Of a DNA stretch of 64,000 bases, positions 18,757 through 27,874 are shown in pieces. The first letter of the stretch is position 1, and every line of letters starts with the position of its first letter. Both the position numbers and the translations under genes were made by a program. The DNA is from Natronincola ferrireducens. Its GTDB lineage: Bacteria > Bacillota > Clostridia > Peptostreptococcales > Natronincolaceae. Where the stretch lies: the NCBI RefSeq assembly GCF_900100845.1, contig NZ_FNFP01000007.1:1-64000 (forward strand), read 5' to 3'. Under the pieces are notes generated by a model that saw nothing but the letters and a program-made list of their open reading frames with translations, ran no database searches and had not been told where the DNA came from.

Positions 18757-19252
18757 AAAAAAACAAATCATATATGTGGCTCATTGTATATTAAATCAAA
18801 ATGCTGTTATAAGAGATTGGGAGAGAGCACAAGGAGCTTTTAATAATATTGTAAGGGTGTTATTAGAAGAAAACATCTCGATTATTCAGCTAGCTTGTCC
18901 TGAATTTAGTTTTTTAGGAGAAAATCGACCTCCTAAAACAAAGGATGAATATGATATTCCTGCCTATAGAAATCTTTGTAGTGAATTGGCAAAACAGGTT
19001 GTTAACCAAATGAAGGAATACATAGCTAACGACTATGAAATTCTTGGTTTAATAGGAATAGAAACAAGCCCCTCCTGTGATACATTAGGGAAAAAAGGAA
19101 TTTTTATGGAGCAATTACTAGAATTACTGGAAACAGAGGACATTCAGTTAAGGTTGTTTGATGTCCCTGAAGAATATGTTGAGGGACAAAACAAAGAAGC
19201 TATAGATGCCTTCAGAAATTATATAGCAAAAACTTTAGTAGTGCTAAAATAG
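18749..19252 (+). CDS. TudS-related (DUF523-type) putative desulfidase, CD3072-like
   Basis: A 167-residue protein related to thiouracil desulfurases, which use a [4Fe-4S] cluster held by three cysteines to remove sulfur from thiolated nucleobases. The three likely ligands are C13 (in AHCILNQNAV), C50 (in LACPEFSF) and C110 (in SPSCD). The start overlaps the ECF S component, an arrangement also annotated in Clostridioides difficile (CD3072/CD3073). The likely pathway is uptake of a sulfur-containing small molecule by the S component followed by desulfuration; the substrate is unknown. Confidence 0.75.
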   Translation: MHRKKQIIYVAHCILNQNAVIRDWERAQGAFNNIVRVLLEENISIIQLACPEFSFLGENRPPKTKDEYDIPAYRNLCSELAKQVVNQMKEYIANDYEILGLIGIETSPSCDTLGKKGIFMEQLLELLETEDIQLRLFDVPEEYVEGQNKEAIDAFRNYIAKTLVVLK

Positions 19253-19419
19253 AATTATAAAAAACTATGTAGAGCTTTAATAATTACTTATAATAGGTTT
19301 ATGGTTATAGATCACTAGATTGTTTGCAAATTGATGTATAACCATATTTTTATAATAACTACTTATAATCCCTTATTCTCTCTCATAAATTAGAACTATA
19401 GTAATATGTCTATGGGGGG

Positions 19420-19842
19420 ATGAGAATGTATCAGCGATTTATAATAGCTATTTTTATATTGTGCATATGTATTGTTGTGATCGGAAGTGGGACTGTATTA
19501 TATAGAGAAGAGGTTTTAAGGAATATAGGGACAGCATCAGATAAATATGTCAGTGAATATTTTGCAGAATATGTAAAATGGGAATATGATATGATTAACG
19601 ACAATCCAAATTATGATGATTTAAAGATATTAATAGATGTTGCAGAAAAGAGGTTATATTTACTAAATGGGAATGAGCTAATAAAAACATACCCTATAGC
19701 CAGTGGCAAAGCTAGTACGCCTTCGCCATTAGGATCATGGAAGATTGTCAATAAAGCTAGATGGGGTGGTGGATTTGGTACTAGATGGATGGGTCTGAAT
19801 GTACCCTGGTCTACCTACCAAGAAGAATACCCTAAGGGCTAG
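19420..19842 (+). pseudogene. truncated L,D-transpeptidase (YkuD), copy 1
   Basis: It has an N-terminal membrane anchor (about residues 5-27), a linker, and the first half of a YkuD domain (DVAEKRLYLLNGNELIKTYP to GFGTRWMGLNVPW). The catalytic HGT...SHGCIRM half is missing; after VPW the frame runs into nine unrelated residues and a stop. It is nearly identical to a second truncated copy at 58298-58699, and the identity stops at the same base, GTACCCTGG. Loss of the active site makes cross-linking activity impossible for this product alone. Confidence 0.8.
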
Positions 19843-19925
19843 TCACTATTGTTTGAAACAAATAGATTTGAAATAATATTGATATAAATAAGAAATGAAT
19901 AGAGATATGTATTAATAAAGGGCTA

Positions 19926-19953
19926 AGAGGATGATTTTATCATTCTCTTTTTG
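19926..19953 (+). terminator. Rho-independent terminator
   Basis: AGAGGATGA (19926-19934) pairs with TCATTCTCT (19940-19948), followed by TTTT. Confidence 0.7.
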
Positions 19954-20080
19954 GATTTATGGGTCCATTAAATATAATAATTAAGAAGGTAACATTAGGA
20001 TCATTTATGCAAAAGAGTACATATATATTAATGGATCTAAGAAGAAAATTTAATATAAAATATTTTCCATTTAATTTTAT

Positions 20081-20092
20081 TTAAACGTATAA
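20081..20092. promoter_or_regulatory. auxiliary LacI-type operator
   Basis: TTAAACGTATAA differs at one position from the palindrome at 20325-20336; the centres are 244 bases apart, a distance that would permit looping. Confidence 0.45.
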
Positions 20093-20281
20093 GTTCAATC
20101 GGTTTTCAATATTATTGGTGTAACAAATCTCTTCATAGATTTTTTAAAACCCCTATATTTTAGGATGATAGAAGATTAGTTATAAAATTAACATGCAATA
20201 GGAGGGTCTATGCCTGAAGGATCATTATTATTAAGCAATTATTATATTTAAAATAGAATGTAAAATTGACAACAAAAGACA

Positions 20282-20310
20282 TTGACAACAAAAGCCATAA
20301 TCGATATAAT
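20282..20310 (+). promoter_or_regulatory. consensus sigma-A promoter of BMP transporter
   Basis: TTGACA (20282-20287), 17-base spacer and TATAAT (20305-20310) match the consensus perfectly. The transcript would start near 20317 with a leader of about 115 bases. Confidence 0.85.
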
Positions 20311-20324
20311 TTTATTAAAATTAT

Positions 20325-20336
20325 TTAAACGTTTAA
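20325..20336. promoter_or_regulatory. LacI-family operator
   Basis: TTAAACGTTTAA is a perfect 12-base palindrome with the central CG typical of LacI-family sites. It covers +8 to +19 relative to the predicted start, a position suited to repression. A LacI-family regulator is encoded at 25278-26300 in the same gene array. Confidence 0.65.
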
Positions 20337-20431
20337 CATGGTGAATGGAGTATAACTAAACATTTCCAATCAGTATTAGCAGGTAGATATACTACCTATT
20401 AATAGCTACTTTTTAAAAAGGGGGAAGTAAA

Positions 20432-21484
20432 GTGAAAAAATTCAACAAATTAGTAGTGTTTATCCTTTTAATGTCAATGATTGTCGGAGTATTAGTAGGA
20501 TGTGGCAGTAAAGATACAACTCCATCAAATGACAACAACAAAGTTAAAGTAGGACTTATTGCTCTTGGGTTTGGTACTCAGAGTTTCAATGATGATGTAC
20601 TGGCAGGTCTTAAATCAGCAGAAACTGAGCTAAATATTGAAGCTATGCCTCTTGAGGTGCCTACAGTTTCAGACGTAGCAAATAGCCTTCGTACTTTAAT
20701 TGGACAAGGTGCTGAACTTTTAATTGTAACTACATCTGAGTTTAAAGATGGTATGTTAGAAGTTGCAGAAGAGTATCCAGATATTAAGTTTTTATATCTT
20801 TCAGAGGCACTTGAGGGTTATGATAATATTATGTCTATCTTATACAAAGAACATGAAGCTTCTTTTTTAGCAGGTGCATTGGCGGGATTGATGACAGAGA
20901 CTAACAAAGTTGGTGCAGTTTTGGCATTGGGAGAATCTATTCAGTACAGATACCAATACGGTTACATGGCTGGTGTGAAATCAGTAAACCCTGATGCTGA
21001 AGTGATGACAGCCTTCACAAATAGTTATACTGACGTTGGAAGAGGTAATGAGGCAGCTAATACTATGTATAATAGAGGTGCAGATTTTGTAGGAACCTAT
21101 TCAGGTGCTGGGAATTTAGGTGTTTTCCAAGCAGCAGCAGATGCTGGGGAAGGTAAATATGCCTTTGGTGCTGCAAATGGTCAATTCGACAGAATGCCTG
21201 ACAAAATTCTTGCATCTGTTGTAAAGCCTATTGATAAAGCAATTTACCGTATTGTTGCAGACTATCTTGAGGGGGAATTCGACACATCCTCTCCAAAGCA
21301 ACTTGGTTTACTGGAAGAAGGGGTTACACTGCTTTACACTCCAAATGAAGAGTTATTAAAAATTATTCCAGAAGATGTAAAGGATATAATGGATGATATT
21401 TTTGAAAAGGTTAAGTCTGGTGAAATTGTTGTTCCAGGTACTGAGGAAGAATTCAAAGACTTTAACTATTCATACAGCAAATAA
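20432..21484 (+). CDS. BMP-family nucleoside-binding lipoprotein
   Basis: Substrate-binding protein of a nucleoside-type ABC importer. The lipobox LVGCG places the lipidated Cys at residue 24. The mature protein has the BMP/PnrA (TmpC) fold: GFGTQSFNDDVLAGL (about 47-61) is the nucleoside-site loop, and GVKSVNPDAEV and QAAADAGEGKYAFG follow family order. At 350 residues it is full length. It heads the array ATPase-permease-permease-LacI-sulfatase-deoC-pdp. A terminator after it probably lowers expression of the downstream genes, as is common for binding proteins. Confidence 0.88.
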   Translation: MKKFNKLVVFILLMSMIVGVLVGCGSKDTTPSNDNNKVKVGLIALGFGTQSFNDDVLAGLKSAETELNIEAMPLEVPTVSDVANSLRTLIGQGAELLIVTTSEFKDGMLEVAEEYPDIKFLYLSEALEGYDNIMSILYKEHEASFLAGALAGLMTETNKVGAVLALGESIQYRYQYGYMAGVKSVNPDAEVMTAFTNSYTDVGRGNEAANTMYNRGADFVGTYSGAGNLGVFQAAADAGEGKYAFGAANGQFDRMPDKILASVVKPIDKAIYRIVADYLEGEFDTSSPKQLGLLEEGVTLLYTPNEELLKIIPEDVKDIMDDIFEKVKSGEIVVPGTEEEFKDFNYSYSK

Positions 21485-21521
21485 ATATTGTACTAATTAA
21501 ATAAATATTGTACTAATTAAA
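21483..21521 (+). repeat. 20-bp tandem duplication
   Basis: ATAAATATTGTACTAATTAA occurs twice in direct succession after the stop of the binding-protein gene, followed by a third partial unit. Confidence 0.9.
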
Positions 21522-21549
21522 TAAATATAAAAGACCTAAAATCTATAAA

Positions 21550-21598
21550 ATTACAGAATGCTAAAGAGAATATTTTCTGCTGTATTCTGTAATTTTTT
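21550..21598 (+). terminator. terminator/attenuator after BMP lipoprotein
   Basis: ATTACAGAAT (21550-21559) pairs with ATTCTGTAAT (21584-21593), followed by TTTTT. Confidence 0.8.
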
Positions 21599-21664
21599 AA
21601 TATTATTAAATAGGAAGAACAACAGAACAGTGGAATAACAAATTTATTAAGCGAGGTGACAAGG

Positions 21665-23218
21665 ATGGGATTTATCATCCAACTTAAAGATATTACAAAA
21701 CGTTTTCCAGGGATAATAGCAAATGATCACATCTCTATTAATATTGAAGATGGTGAAGTCCATGCACTAGCAGGAGAAAATGGTGCCGGTAAATCTACTC
21801 TGATGAACATTCTCTATGGCTTACATCAGCCAGATGAGGGTGAGATAATAATCAATGGTGAAGTTACTAAATTAACTAGTTCAAAAGATTCTATTGAAAA
21901 AAAAATCGGGATGGTACATCAACATTTTATGTTAGTTCCAAAACTCACAGTTGCAGAAAATATTATTGTTGGGCAGGAAATCGGAACAAAATGGAAAATA
22001 AATAGAAAAGCAGCTGAAAAACAAATTGCAGATTTATCAGAGCAATATGGATTAAAAATAGATCCTAGAAAAAAAGTAGGAGATCTGTCAGTTACAGAAC
22101 AACAGAGAGTTGAAATTTTAAAGGTGCTTTATCGTAAGGCTCAAATTCTAATCTTTGATGAACCTACAGCAGTGTTAACACCTCAAGAAATTGATGAATT
22201 TTGTGATATTATTTTAAATTTAAAAAAATCAGGTAAAACCGTTATTTTCATAAGTCATAAGCTTACTGAAGTTATGAAAGTGGCTGATCATATAACCGTA
22301 ATAAGAACAGGTAAGGTAGTAGGAACCGTAGAAAAATCTAAAACAAATCCTGAAGAATTGACTCGTATGATGGTAGGACGGGATGTAGATTTAGGAAGAA
22401 GAGCCCGTACACAAATGCAAGATACTCATAACATTCTGGAATTGAAAAACGTTAATTATACGGTTAACAAAACAGTTAAAAAACTCAACAATATTAATTT
22501 AGAATTAAAAACAGGTGAAATACTGGGGATCGCAGGGGTTGATGGTAATGGACAAGAGGAATTAGTTCAAGTTATCTGTGGTCAGATATTACCAGACAGT
22601 GGATCTATTCTTTTGAGAAACCAGGATATTACCCAATCTAAAATTAGAACCCGTAAGGATGCAGGTATTGGACTGATTCCAGAAGACCGCCATAGGGATG
22701 GGTTAGTTCTCAACTATTCCATTGCAGAAAATATGGTTTTAGGTCTACACTACCATGATGAATTTGCTAAAAGTGGTATATGGATGAACTTTAAAGCCAT
22801 CACCGAAAATGCCAAAAAACTTCGTGAGGACTTTGATATTCGGTGTGCAGGTATTGATGTACAGGCAGGAACTCTTTCAGGGGGTAATCAACAAAAAATT
22901 ATCATTGCCCGAGAAGCCTACCGTAATCCAGATGTTTTTGTGGCTGTACAGCCTACTCGTGGACTAGACATTGGAGCCATTGAATTTGTTCAAAAGACCC
23001 TTTTAAAACAGCGGAACAAGGGAAAAGGTGTTATTTTGTTTTCTCTTGAATTAGATGAAATTTTAGCCCTCAGCGACCGTATAGCAGTTATGTATAAGGG
23101 AGAAATTATCGATATTGTAGATGCTGAAAAAGTTACTCGTAATGAATTAGGGATGATGATGTTAGGTTCTCGCAAGAAAATTGAAAGAGGTGAAGGAAAT
23201 GTGGCAAAAGCAGAATAA
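21665..23218 (+). CDS. nucleoside ABC transporter, duplicated ATPase
   Basis: Energises the BMP-type importer (YufO/NupO class). The first cassette has Walker A GENGAGKST and Walker B ILIFDEPTAVLTPQE; its signature is LSVTEQQRVEI, the reduced form usual in this class. The second cassette has a degenerate Walker A (GVDGNGQEE), LSGGNQQKIIIARE and VAVQPTRGLDIGA. The ATG at 21665 is chosen over a GTG at 21656 because GAGGTG lies seven bases upstream. It overlaps the next gene by 20 bases. Confidence 0.88.
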   Translation: MGFIIQLKDITKRFPGIIANDHISINIEDGEVHALAGENGAGKSTLMNILYGLHQPDEGEIIINGEVTKLTSSKDSIEKKIGMVHQHFMLVPKLTVAENIIVGQEIGTKWKINRKAAEKQIADLSEQYGLKIDPRKKVGDLSVTEQQRVEILKVLYRKAQILIFDEPTAVLTPQEIDEFCDIILNLKKSGKTVIFISHKLTEVMKVADHITVIRTGKVVGTVEKSKTNPEELTRMMVGRDVDLGRRARTQMQDTHNILELKNVNYTVNKTVKKLNNINLELKTGEILGIAGVDGNGQEELVQVICGQILPDSGSILLRNQDITQSKIRTRKDAGIGLIPEDRHRDGLVLNYSIAENMVLGLHYHDEFAKSGIWMNFKAITENAKKLREDFDIRCAGIDVQAGTLSGGNQQKIIIAREAYRNPDVFVAVQPTRGLDIGAIEFVQKTLLKQRNKGKGVILFSLELDEILALSDRIAVMYKGEIIDIVDAEKVTRNELGMMMLGSRKKIERGEGNVAKAE

Positions 23219-24269
23219 GAAACTACAGGAAATAAAACTAAACTTTTTTATTTCACTGATTTCATTGATTATGGCAATTGTTGTGGGTGCTATAGTTATT
23301 GCAGCTTTGGGAAGCAATCCCTTGGAAGCATATGGAGCATTATTAAAAGGCGCATTTGGCACACCAATGGCCGCAACCATTACCTTAACCAAATCTGTAC
23401 CATTGATTTTAACAGGGCTTGCCATTGCACTGGCATTTAAATGTACAGTATTTAACATTGGTGTTGAGGGACAACTTTTAACCGGAGCTATGGCGGCAGC
23501 TATTGTAGGTGCCTATGTACAGCTTCCTACTCTTTTGCATATTCCTCTTACGTTAATTTCTGCAATGGTAGCAGGTATGGTGTGGGCATTTTTCCCAGCT
23601 TTTTTAAGACAAAAGAGAAATGTACATGTTGTAATAAGTACAATTATGTTTAACTATATAGGACAATATTTAGTGCAGTATCTCATACTTGGACCCTTTA
23701 AAGGAGAAGGGGCAGCACTTGCAACAAAAAGAATTTATAGTACGGCAGTGCTTCCTAAGCTGCTTCCAGCCCCATATGTTGTCAATTTTGGAATTATTAT
23801 AGCCATTATATCTATTCTTGTCGTCTATACTCTTCTCAATAAAACCTCTATGGGTTATGAAATGAGGGCTGTAGGGCTGAACAGTAATGCAGCCTACACC
23901 AATGGTATCAATGTTGAAAAAAATATGTTTCTAGCATTATTGCTCAGTGGTGCATTAGCAGGTCTTGCTGGTGGAATTGAAGTTACGGGTTCTCTGGGAA
24001 GAATAGTAAATGGTTTTTCTCCAGGGTATGGTTTTAAAGGAATTCCAGTGGCTTTGATGGCAAGGAATAATCCTTTTATCATCTTCTTCACCGCTTTATT
24101 ATTAGGAACAATGGATAGTGGTTCCTTAATGATGCAGTCTAGTGTAGGTGTATCTAGAAATATGGTGGATATTATTCAAGGACTTATCGTTGTATTCCTT
24201 TGTAGTGAGTATGTTATCAGATATTATATTAAGAAAAGACACAACCAAGGAGGCAAAGAGTATGTTTAG
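23199..24269 (+). CDS. nucleoside ABC transporter permease 1
   Basis: A 356-residue permease of the BPD_transp_2 (YufP/NupP) family with about nine helices, including the conserved CTVFNIGVEGQLLTGA segment and the EMRAVGLNSNAAYTNGI coupling region. The ATG at 23199 has GAGGTGAAGG upstream. It overlaps its neighbours on both sides, so the ATPase and both permeases are translated together. Confidence 0.87.
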   Translation: MWQKQNKKLQEIKLNFFISLISLIMAIVVGAIVIAALGSNPLEAYGALLKGAFGTPMAATITLTKSVPLILTGLAIALAFKCTVFNIGVEGQLLTGAMAAAIVGAYVQLPTLLHIPLTLISAMVAGMVWAFFPAFLRQKRNVHVVISTIMFNYIGQYLVQYLILGPFKGEGAALATKRIYSTAVLPKLLPAPYVVNFGIIIAIISILVVYTLLNKTSMGYEMRAVGLNSNAAYTNGINVEKNMFLALLLSGALAGLAGGIEVTGSLGRIVNGFSPGYGFKGIPVALMARNNPFIIFFTALLLGTMDSGSLMMQSSVGVSRNMVDIIQGLIVVFLCSEYVIRYYIKKRHNQGGKEYV

Positions 24270-25197
24270 ATTTTTTATGTATATGTTTTTCTCCACATTG
24301 AGAATGGGCACACCCATTGCTCTTACAGCCCTTGGTGGTGTAATGTCTGAGCGATCAGGTGTTGTTAATATTGGTTTGGAAGGGATTATGCTTGCCAGTG
24401 CCTTCGGTGCGGTACTTGGTGTTCATTTGACAGGAAATCCATGGTTAGGAGTACTTGTAGCCATCCTGATCGGTATTTTGATTTCTGCGGTTCATTCAAT
24501 AATTTCTGTAACATGGGGTGGAAATCAGTCAGTAAGTTCTATGGCGTTAATATTATTGGCAACAGGTTTTTCTGGTGTTAGCCTGCAAGCTATTTTTGGA
24601 CAGCAGGGCAGTTCGCCTCAAGTAGCAAATCTTTCTAAAACCATGTTTTTGGAAGGCATTCCTGTAGTTGGAAATTTCCTTTCTTCCTTTTCTCCCTTCG
24701 TTTATATAGCATTTATTGCATTGTTTGTTGTTAACTATCTTTTTAAAAACACTCCTTTGGGTCTTAGAATTACTACCGTGGGTGAAAATCCAAAGGCGGC
24801 TGAAACAGCTGGCATTTCAGTACAAAAGATAAGGTATTTATGTATTATTCTTTCAGGAGTACTAGGTGGTTTAGGAGGTGCCTTCTTATCCATTGGACAT
24901 ATGAACCTGTTTCAGGAGGGGATGGTTGCAGGTAGGGGATACCTTGCCCTTGGAGCCGTAATAATGGGTAAATGGTCACCGATAGGAGCATTTGCCGCTG
25001 CAATGTCTTTTGGTCTTTTTGAAGCCCTCCAACTATATATTCAAACTATTCCAAATAACCCGATACCCAGTGAGTTTATTCAGATGATACCTTATGCTGC
25101 TAGTCTTTTAGTGATTGCCACCGCATCGGGCAAGGGCTCTACAACTGGTGTTGCTTCCAGTGGTAAACCATATACAAAATATGTTCAACAAAGATAG
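24262..25197 (+). CDS. nucleoside ABC transporter permease 2
   Basis: A 311-residue second permease (YufQ/NupQ-like) forming a heterodimer with the preceding one. ALGGVMSERSGVVNIGLEGIML near the N terminus and RITTVGENPKAAETAGI are the family motifs. The ATG at 24262 follows AAGGAGGC and overlaps the previous stop by eight bases. Confidence 0.87.
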   Translation: MFRFFMYMFFSTLRMGTPIALTALGGVMSERSGVVNIGLEGIMLASAFGAVLGVHLTGNPWLGVLVAILIGILISAVHSIISVTWGGNQSVSSMALILLATGFSGVSLQAIFGQQGSSPQVANLSKTMFLEGIPVVGNFLSSFSPFVYIAFIALFVVNYLFKNTPLGLRITTVGENPKAAETAGISVQKIRYLCIILSGVLGGLGGAFLSIGHMNLFQEGMVAGRGYLALGAVIMGKWSPIGAFAAAMSFGLFEALQLYIQTIPNNPIPSEFIQMIPYAASLLVIATASGKGSTTGVASSGKPYTKYVQQR

Positions 25198-25277
25198 TTG
25201 AATTAAACTGAAGCCTATTTTAAAATAGACATTGACACAGTTTTATGGGTAAAATTTGGTAACAAGGGGTGGGGTAT

Positions 25278-26300
25278 ATGATTACTATTAAAGACATTGC
25301 TAAAGAAGCAGGGGTTTCTACTGCAACTGTTTCTATGGTTTTAAATAAAAAAGAGGGCATTTCTATTAAAACAAGAGAAAAGGTTTTTAAGATTGCACAG
25401 AAATTACATTATGTACCCAGTGCATCGGCCCAAGCGTTAAAAACCAAAAGGAGTCATACTCTTGGCATTATAATCGGACAACTGAGTAATTCTTACTCTA
25501 CTGATATTATTGCAGCAGCAGAGGAGGTTGCCCGGCAATTTGGATATGACATTTTTATATGTAACGCAGAATTAAGTGTTGACAATACGATCCAATGCTT
25601 AAGAGCACTAAGTAGGCGAGATGTAGACGGTATTCTAATTTCTGTTTCCATGAATCCTGAACAGCATTATGTTGATGAGCTTCACAGATTAATGGACAAT
25701 GGAACACAAATTGTTTCCTTAACCCGAAGTTTAGAGGGATGTGGAATTCCGATTGTGGCTTTTAAGGATGATGACCAGGTTTGTCAATCTATTACTAGAT
25801 TAATTGCTTTAGGCCACAAGAAGATTGCAATGCTTACAGCTCCCAAGGATTCATGGATGAACTATTATCGTCCTAGTGTTTTTAGTAGGGTTACACAGGA
25901 GTATGGCGTATATAATGAGGATTATATAATACATTCAGAAATTGATATGTATAAGGCTAAAGAAAATACAATAGACCTTTTAACTAGACACCCTGAAATT
26001 ACAGCTATATATGGAATTAATGATATGATGGCTTTAGGTATTCTTCAAGCAGCAGATGAACTTGGAATCAAGGTACCATCGGAACTATCCATCATAGGTT
26101 CCGATGGTATACCCTATGTGAATTTTACTAAACCTAATCTTACTACTATTATGACCCCCAGGTATGAAATAGGCAAAAGGGGCACAAAAAAAATAATTGA
26201 TATGATTGAAGGTAGAGATAAGGACTATGAGGAGTTTGTAGTGATTCCTTGTACATGTTTGGAGGGGGGATCAGTTACCCATCCTAAACTTGATAAATAA
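25278..26300 (+). CDS. LacI-family transcriptional regulator
   Basis: DNA-binding repressor or activator of the locus. Residues 1-55 form the LacI helix-turn-helix (TIKDIAKEAGVSTATVSMVLN), followed by a hinge helix and a periplasmic-binding-protein-like sensor domain. The start at ATG 25278 after AAGGGGTGG gives the canonical MITIKDIA N terminus. The inducer is probably a product of the imported compound. Likely targets are the palindromes at 20081 and 20325; there is none directly before this gene, so it may be co-transcribed with the transporter. Confidence 0.88.
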   Translation: MITIKDIAKEAGVSTATVSMVLNKKEGISIKTREKVFKIAQKLHYVPSASAQALKTKRSHTLGIIIGQLSNSYSTDIIAAAEEVARQFGYDIFICNAELSVDNTIQCLRALSRRDVDGILISVSMNPEQHYVDELHRLMDNGTQIVSLTRSLEGCGIPIVAFKDDDQVCQSITRLIALGHKKIAMLTAPKDSWMNYYRPSVFSRVTQEYGVYNEDYIIHSEIDMYKAKENTIDLLTRHPEITAIYGINDMMALGILQAADELGIKVPSELSIIGSDGIPYVNFTKPNLTTIMTPRYEIGKRGTKKIIDMIEGRDKDYEEFVVIPCTCLEGGSVTHPKLDK

Positions 26301-26342
26301 TACACTTTATTAAAACAATAACTTTTTAGGAGAGTGGAATAA

Positions 26343-27830
26343 ATGAATAAAAAACCCAACATTATCTTTATACACAATGATCATCAAGCCTATTATAGAT
26401 GGGGCTGGGACCAAGGAACAAAGCCTAAACGGCCAAACTTTGATAAACTAGCCCAAGAAGGTGCTGAGTTTAACAATGTATATTGTGCAACACCATTATG
26501 TGGACCAACTAGGAGATCTGTGCTTACAGGATTGTTTCCCCATACCCATGGTCAGACCCATAACTACACCGATCCTGAGTATAACCACGAAGTATACTTA
26601 AACACCCTTGCAGAGGCAGGTTATAAGAACTATTATTATGGTAAATGGCATGCGGGACCGGGAGCTGCCAATGACCATCAATGTGAAGGATTTTCCCACA
26701 CTGATTACGGTAACCCTTATATAACCGATGCCTATGAAGACTATGTTAAAAGATATAATCTGCCTAAAGCAGTGCATCGTATTGAAAAAGTGTTTGATAT
26801 CCCAGAATTTGAAACTCAAGGATTTTTCCTAAAGTTAAAAAAAGGTGCTGACTATCAGTGCGAATCTTCTTGGTGCGGGGAGCATGCTATTGGTGTAACT
26901 ACTACACCAAAGGAAACCCACGAGTCCTTTTTCCTTGCAAATCTTGCATGTGAGCAACTAGAAAAATTAGCTAAGGAAAAAGACGGTAAGCCATTTTCAC
27001 TAAGGGTAGATTTTTGGGGACCCCATCAACCACATTTTCCTACACAAGAGTTTTTAGATATGTATGATGATATTGATGTGCCTGAGTACGGTAGTTTTAG
27101 AAGTAATTTAGAGGGTAAGCCTGAATTCTATCATAGGGAGAGAAGCTTACCTTTTGGTAAAGACAATAAAATTATTATTCCAAGTCCAGTTGAATGGGAA
27201 GAATGGAAGGAAATTGTAAAACATTGCTATGCTCATATAACCATGGTTGATGCAGCAGGAGGAATGATTATTGATAAACTTAAGGAATTAGGACTTGATG
27301 AAAATACATTAATCATATGGACAACAGATCACGGTGATGCCCTTGCCAGCCACGGAGGACATTTTGATAAAGGCTCCTATTTGTCTGAAGAGGTAGTTAG
27401 AATACCTTTAGCCATGAGTTGGAAGGGAAGAATTCCTGCTGGACAAGTAAAGGATGAATATGTTAGTACAGTGGATTTCCCTGTTACAATTTTAGATGCA
27501 GCAGGCACTAAATTCACAAAAAATCCTGTTCATGGTGAAAGTTTGTTACCTTTAGTAACCGGTGAAACTAATGAATGGCGTGAGGATATTATGTCTGAAA
27601 CCCATGGACATGGTTATGGAGAAGAGGTTATTAGCAGAATGATTGTACACGGTGAGTATAAATATATTTATACAAAGGATCATGTAAATGAGCTATATAA
27701 CTTAAAAGATGATCCATTTGAGTTAAATAACCTTATTGATAACAAAGAATATGATGAGATTCTCAAGGATATGCAGGCAAGACTTGTGAAATGGCAGACA
27801 AAGACCAATGACCCTGAAAAGATCCTATAG
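26343..27830 (+). CDS. cytosolic type I sulfatase (Cys-type)
   Basis: A 495-residue alkaline-phosphatase-superfamily hydrolase. The sulfatase motif C53-G-P-T-R57 is intact, so Cys53 should be converted to formylglycine, and an anaerobic maturase is encoded 2.2 kb downstream. Metal-site residues appear in FIHNDHQ (about 9-15) and TTDHGDALASHGGH (about 326-339). There is no signal peptide, unlike glycan sulfatases, so the substrate must be imported or made inside. The position between a nucleoside importer and deoC/pdp suggests a sulfated nucleoside or sugar; phosphonate or phosphodiester hydrolysis is an alternative. Confidence 0.85.
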   Translation: MNKKPNIIFIHNDHQAYYRWGWDQGTKPKRPNFDKLAQEGAEFNNVYCATPLCGPTRRSVLTGLFPHTHGQTHNYTDPEYNHEVYLNTLAEAGYKNYYYGKWHAGPGAANDHQCEGFSHTDYGNPYITDAYEDYVKRYNLPKAVHRIEKVFDIPEFETQGFFLKLKKGADYQCESSWCGEHAIGVTTTPKETHESFFLANLACEQLEKLAKEKDGKPFSLRVDFWGPHQPHFPTQEFLDMYDDIDVPEYGSFRSNLEGKPEFYHRERSLPFGKDNKIIIPSPVEWEEWKEIVKHCYAHITMVDAAGGMIIDKLKELGLDENTLIIWTTDHGDALASHGGHFDKGSYLSEEVVRIPLAMSWKGRIPAGQVKDEYVSTVDFPVTILDAAGTKFTKNPVHGESLLPLVTGETNEWREDIMSETHGHGYGEEVISRMIVHGEYKYIYTKDHVNELYNLKDDPFELNNLIDNKEYDEILKDMQARLVKWQTKTNDPEKIL

Positions 27831-27874
27831 GATAACATACAAAATATAAATATTTTATTAGGAGGATAATTGTA

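Larger units (their letters stand above)
19954..20431 (+). other. long regulatory region before nucleoside transporter
   Basis: No convincing gene is present. The interval contains two LacI-type half-palindromes, a strong promoter and a direct repeat TTGACAACAAAAG (at about 20267 and 20282), so it is a control region for the transporter locus. Confidence 0.6.
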
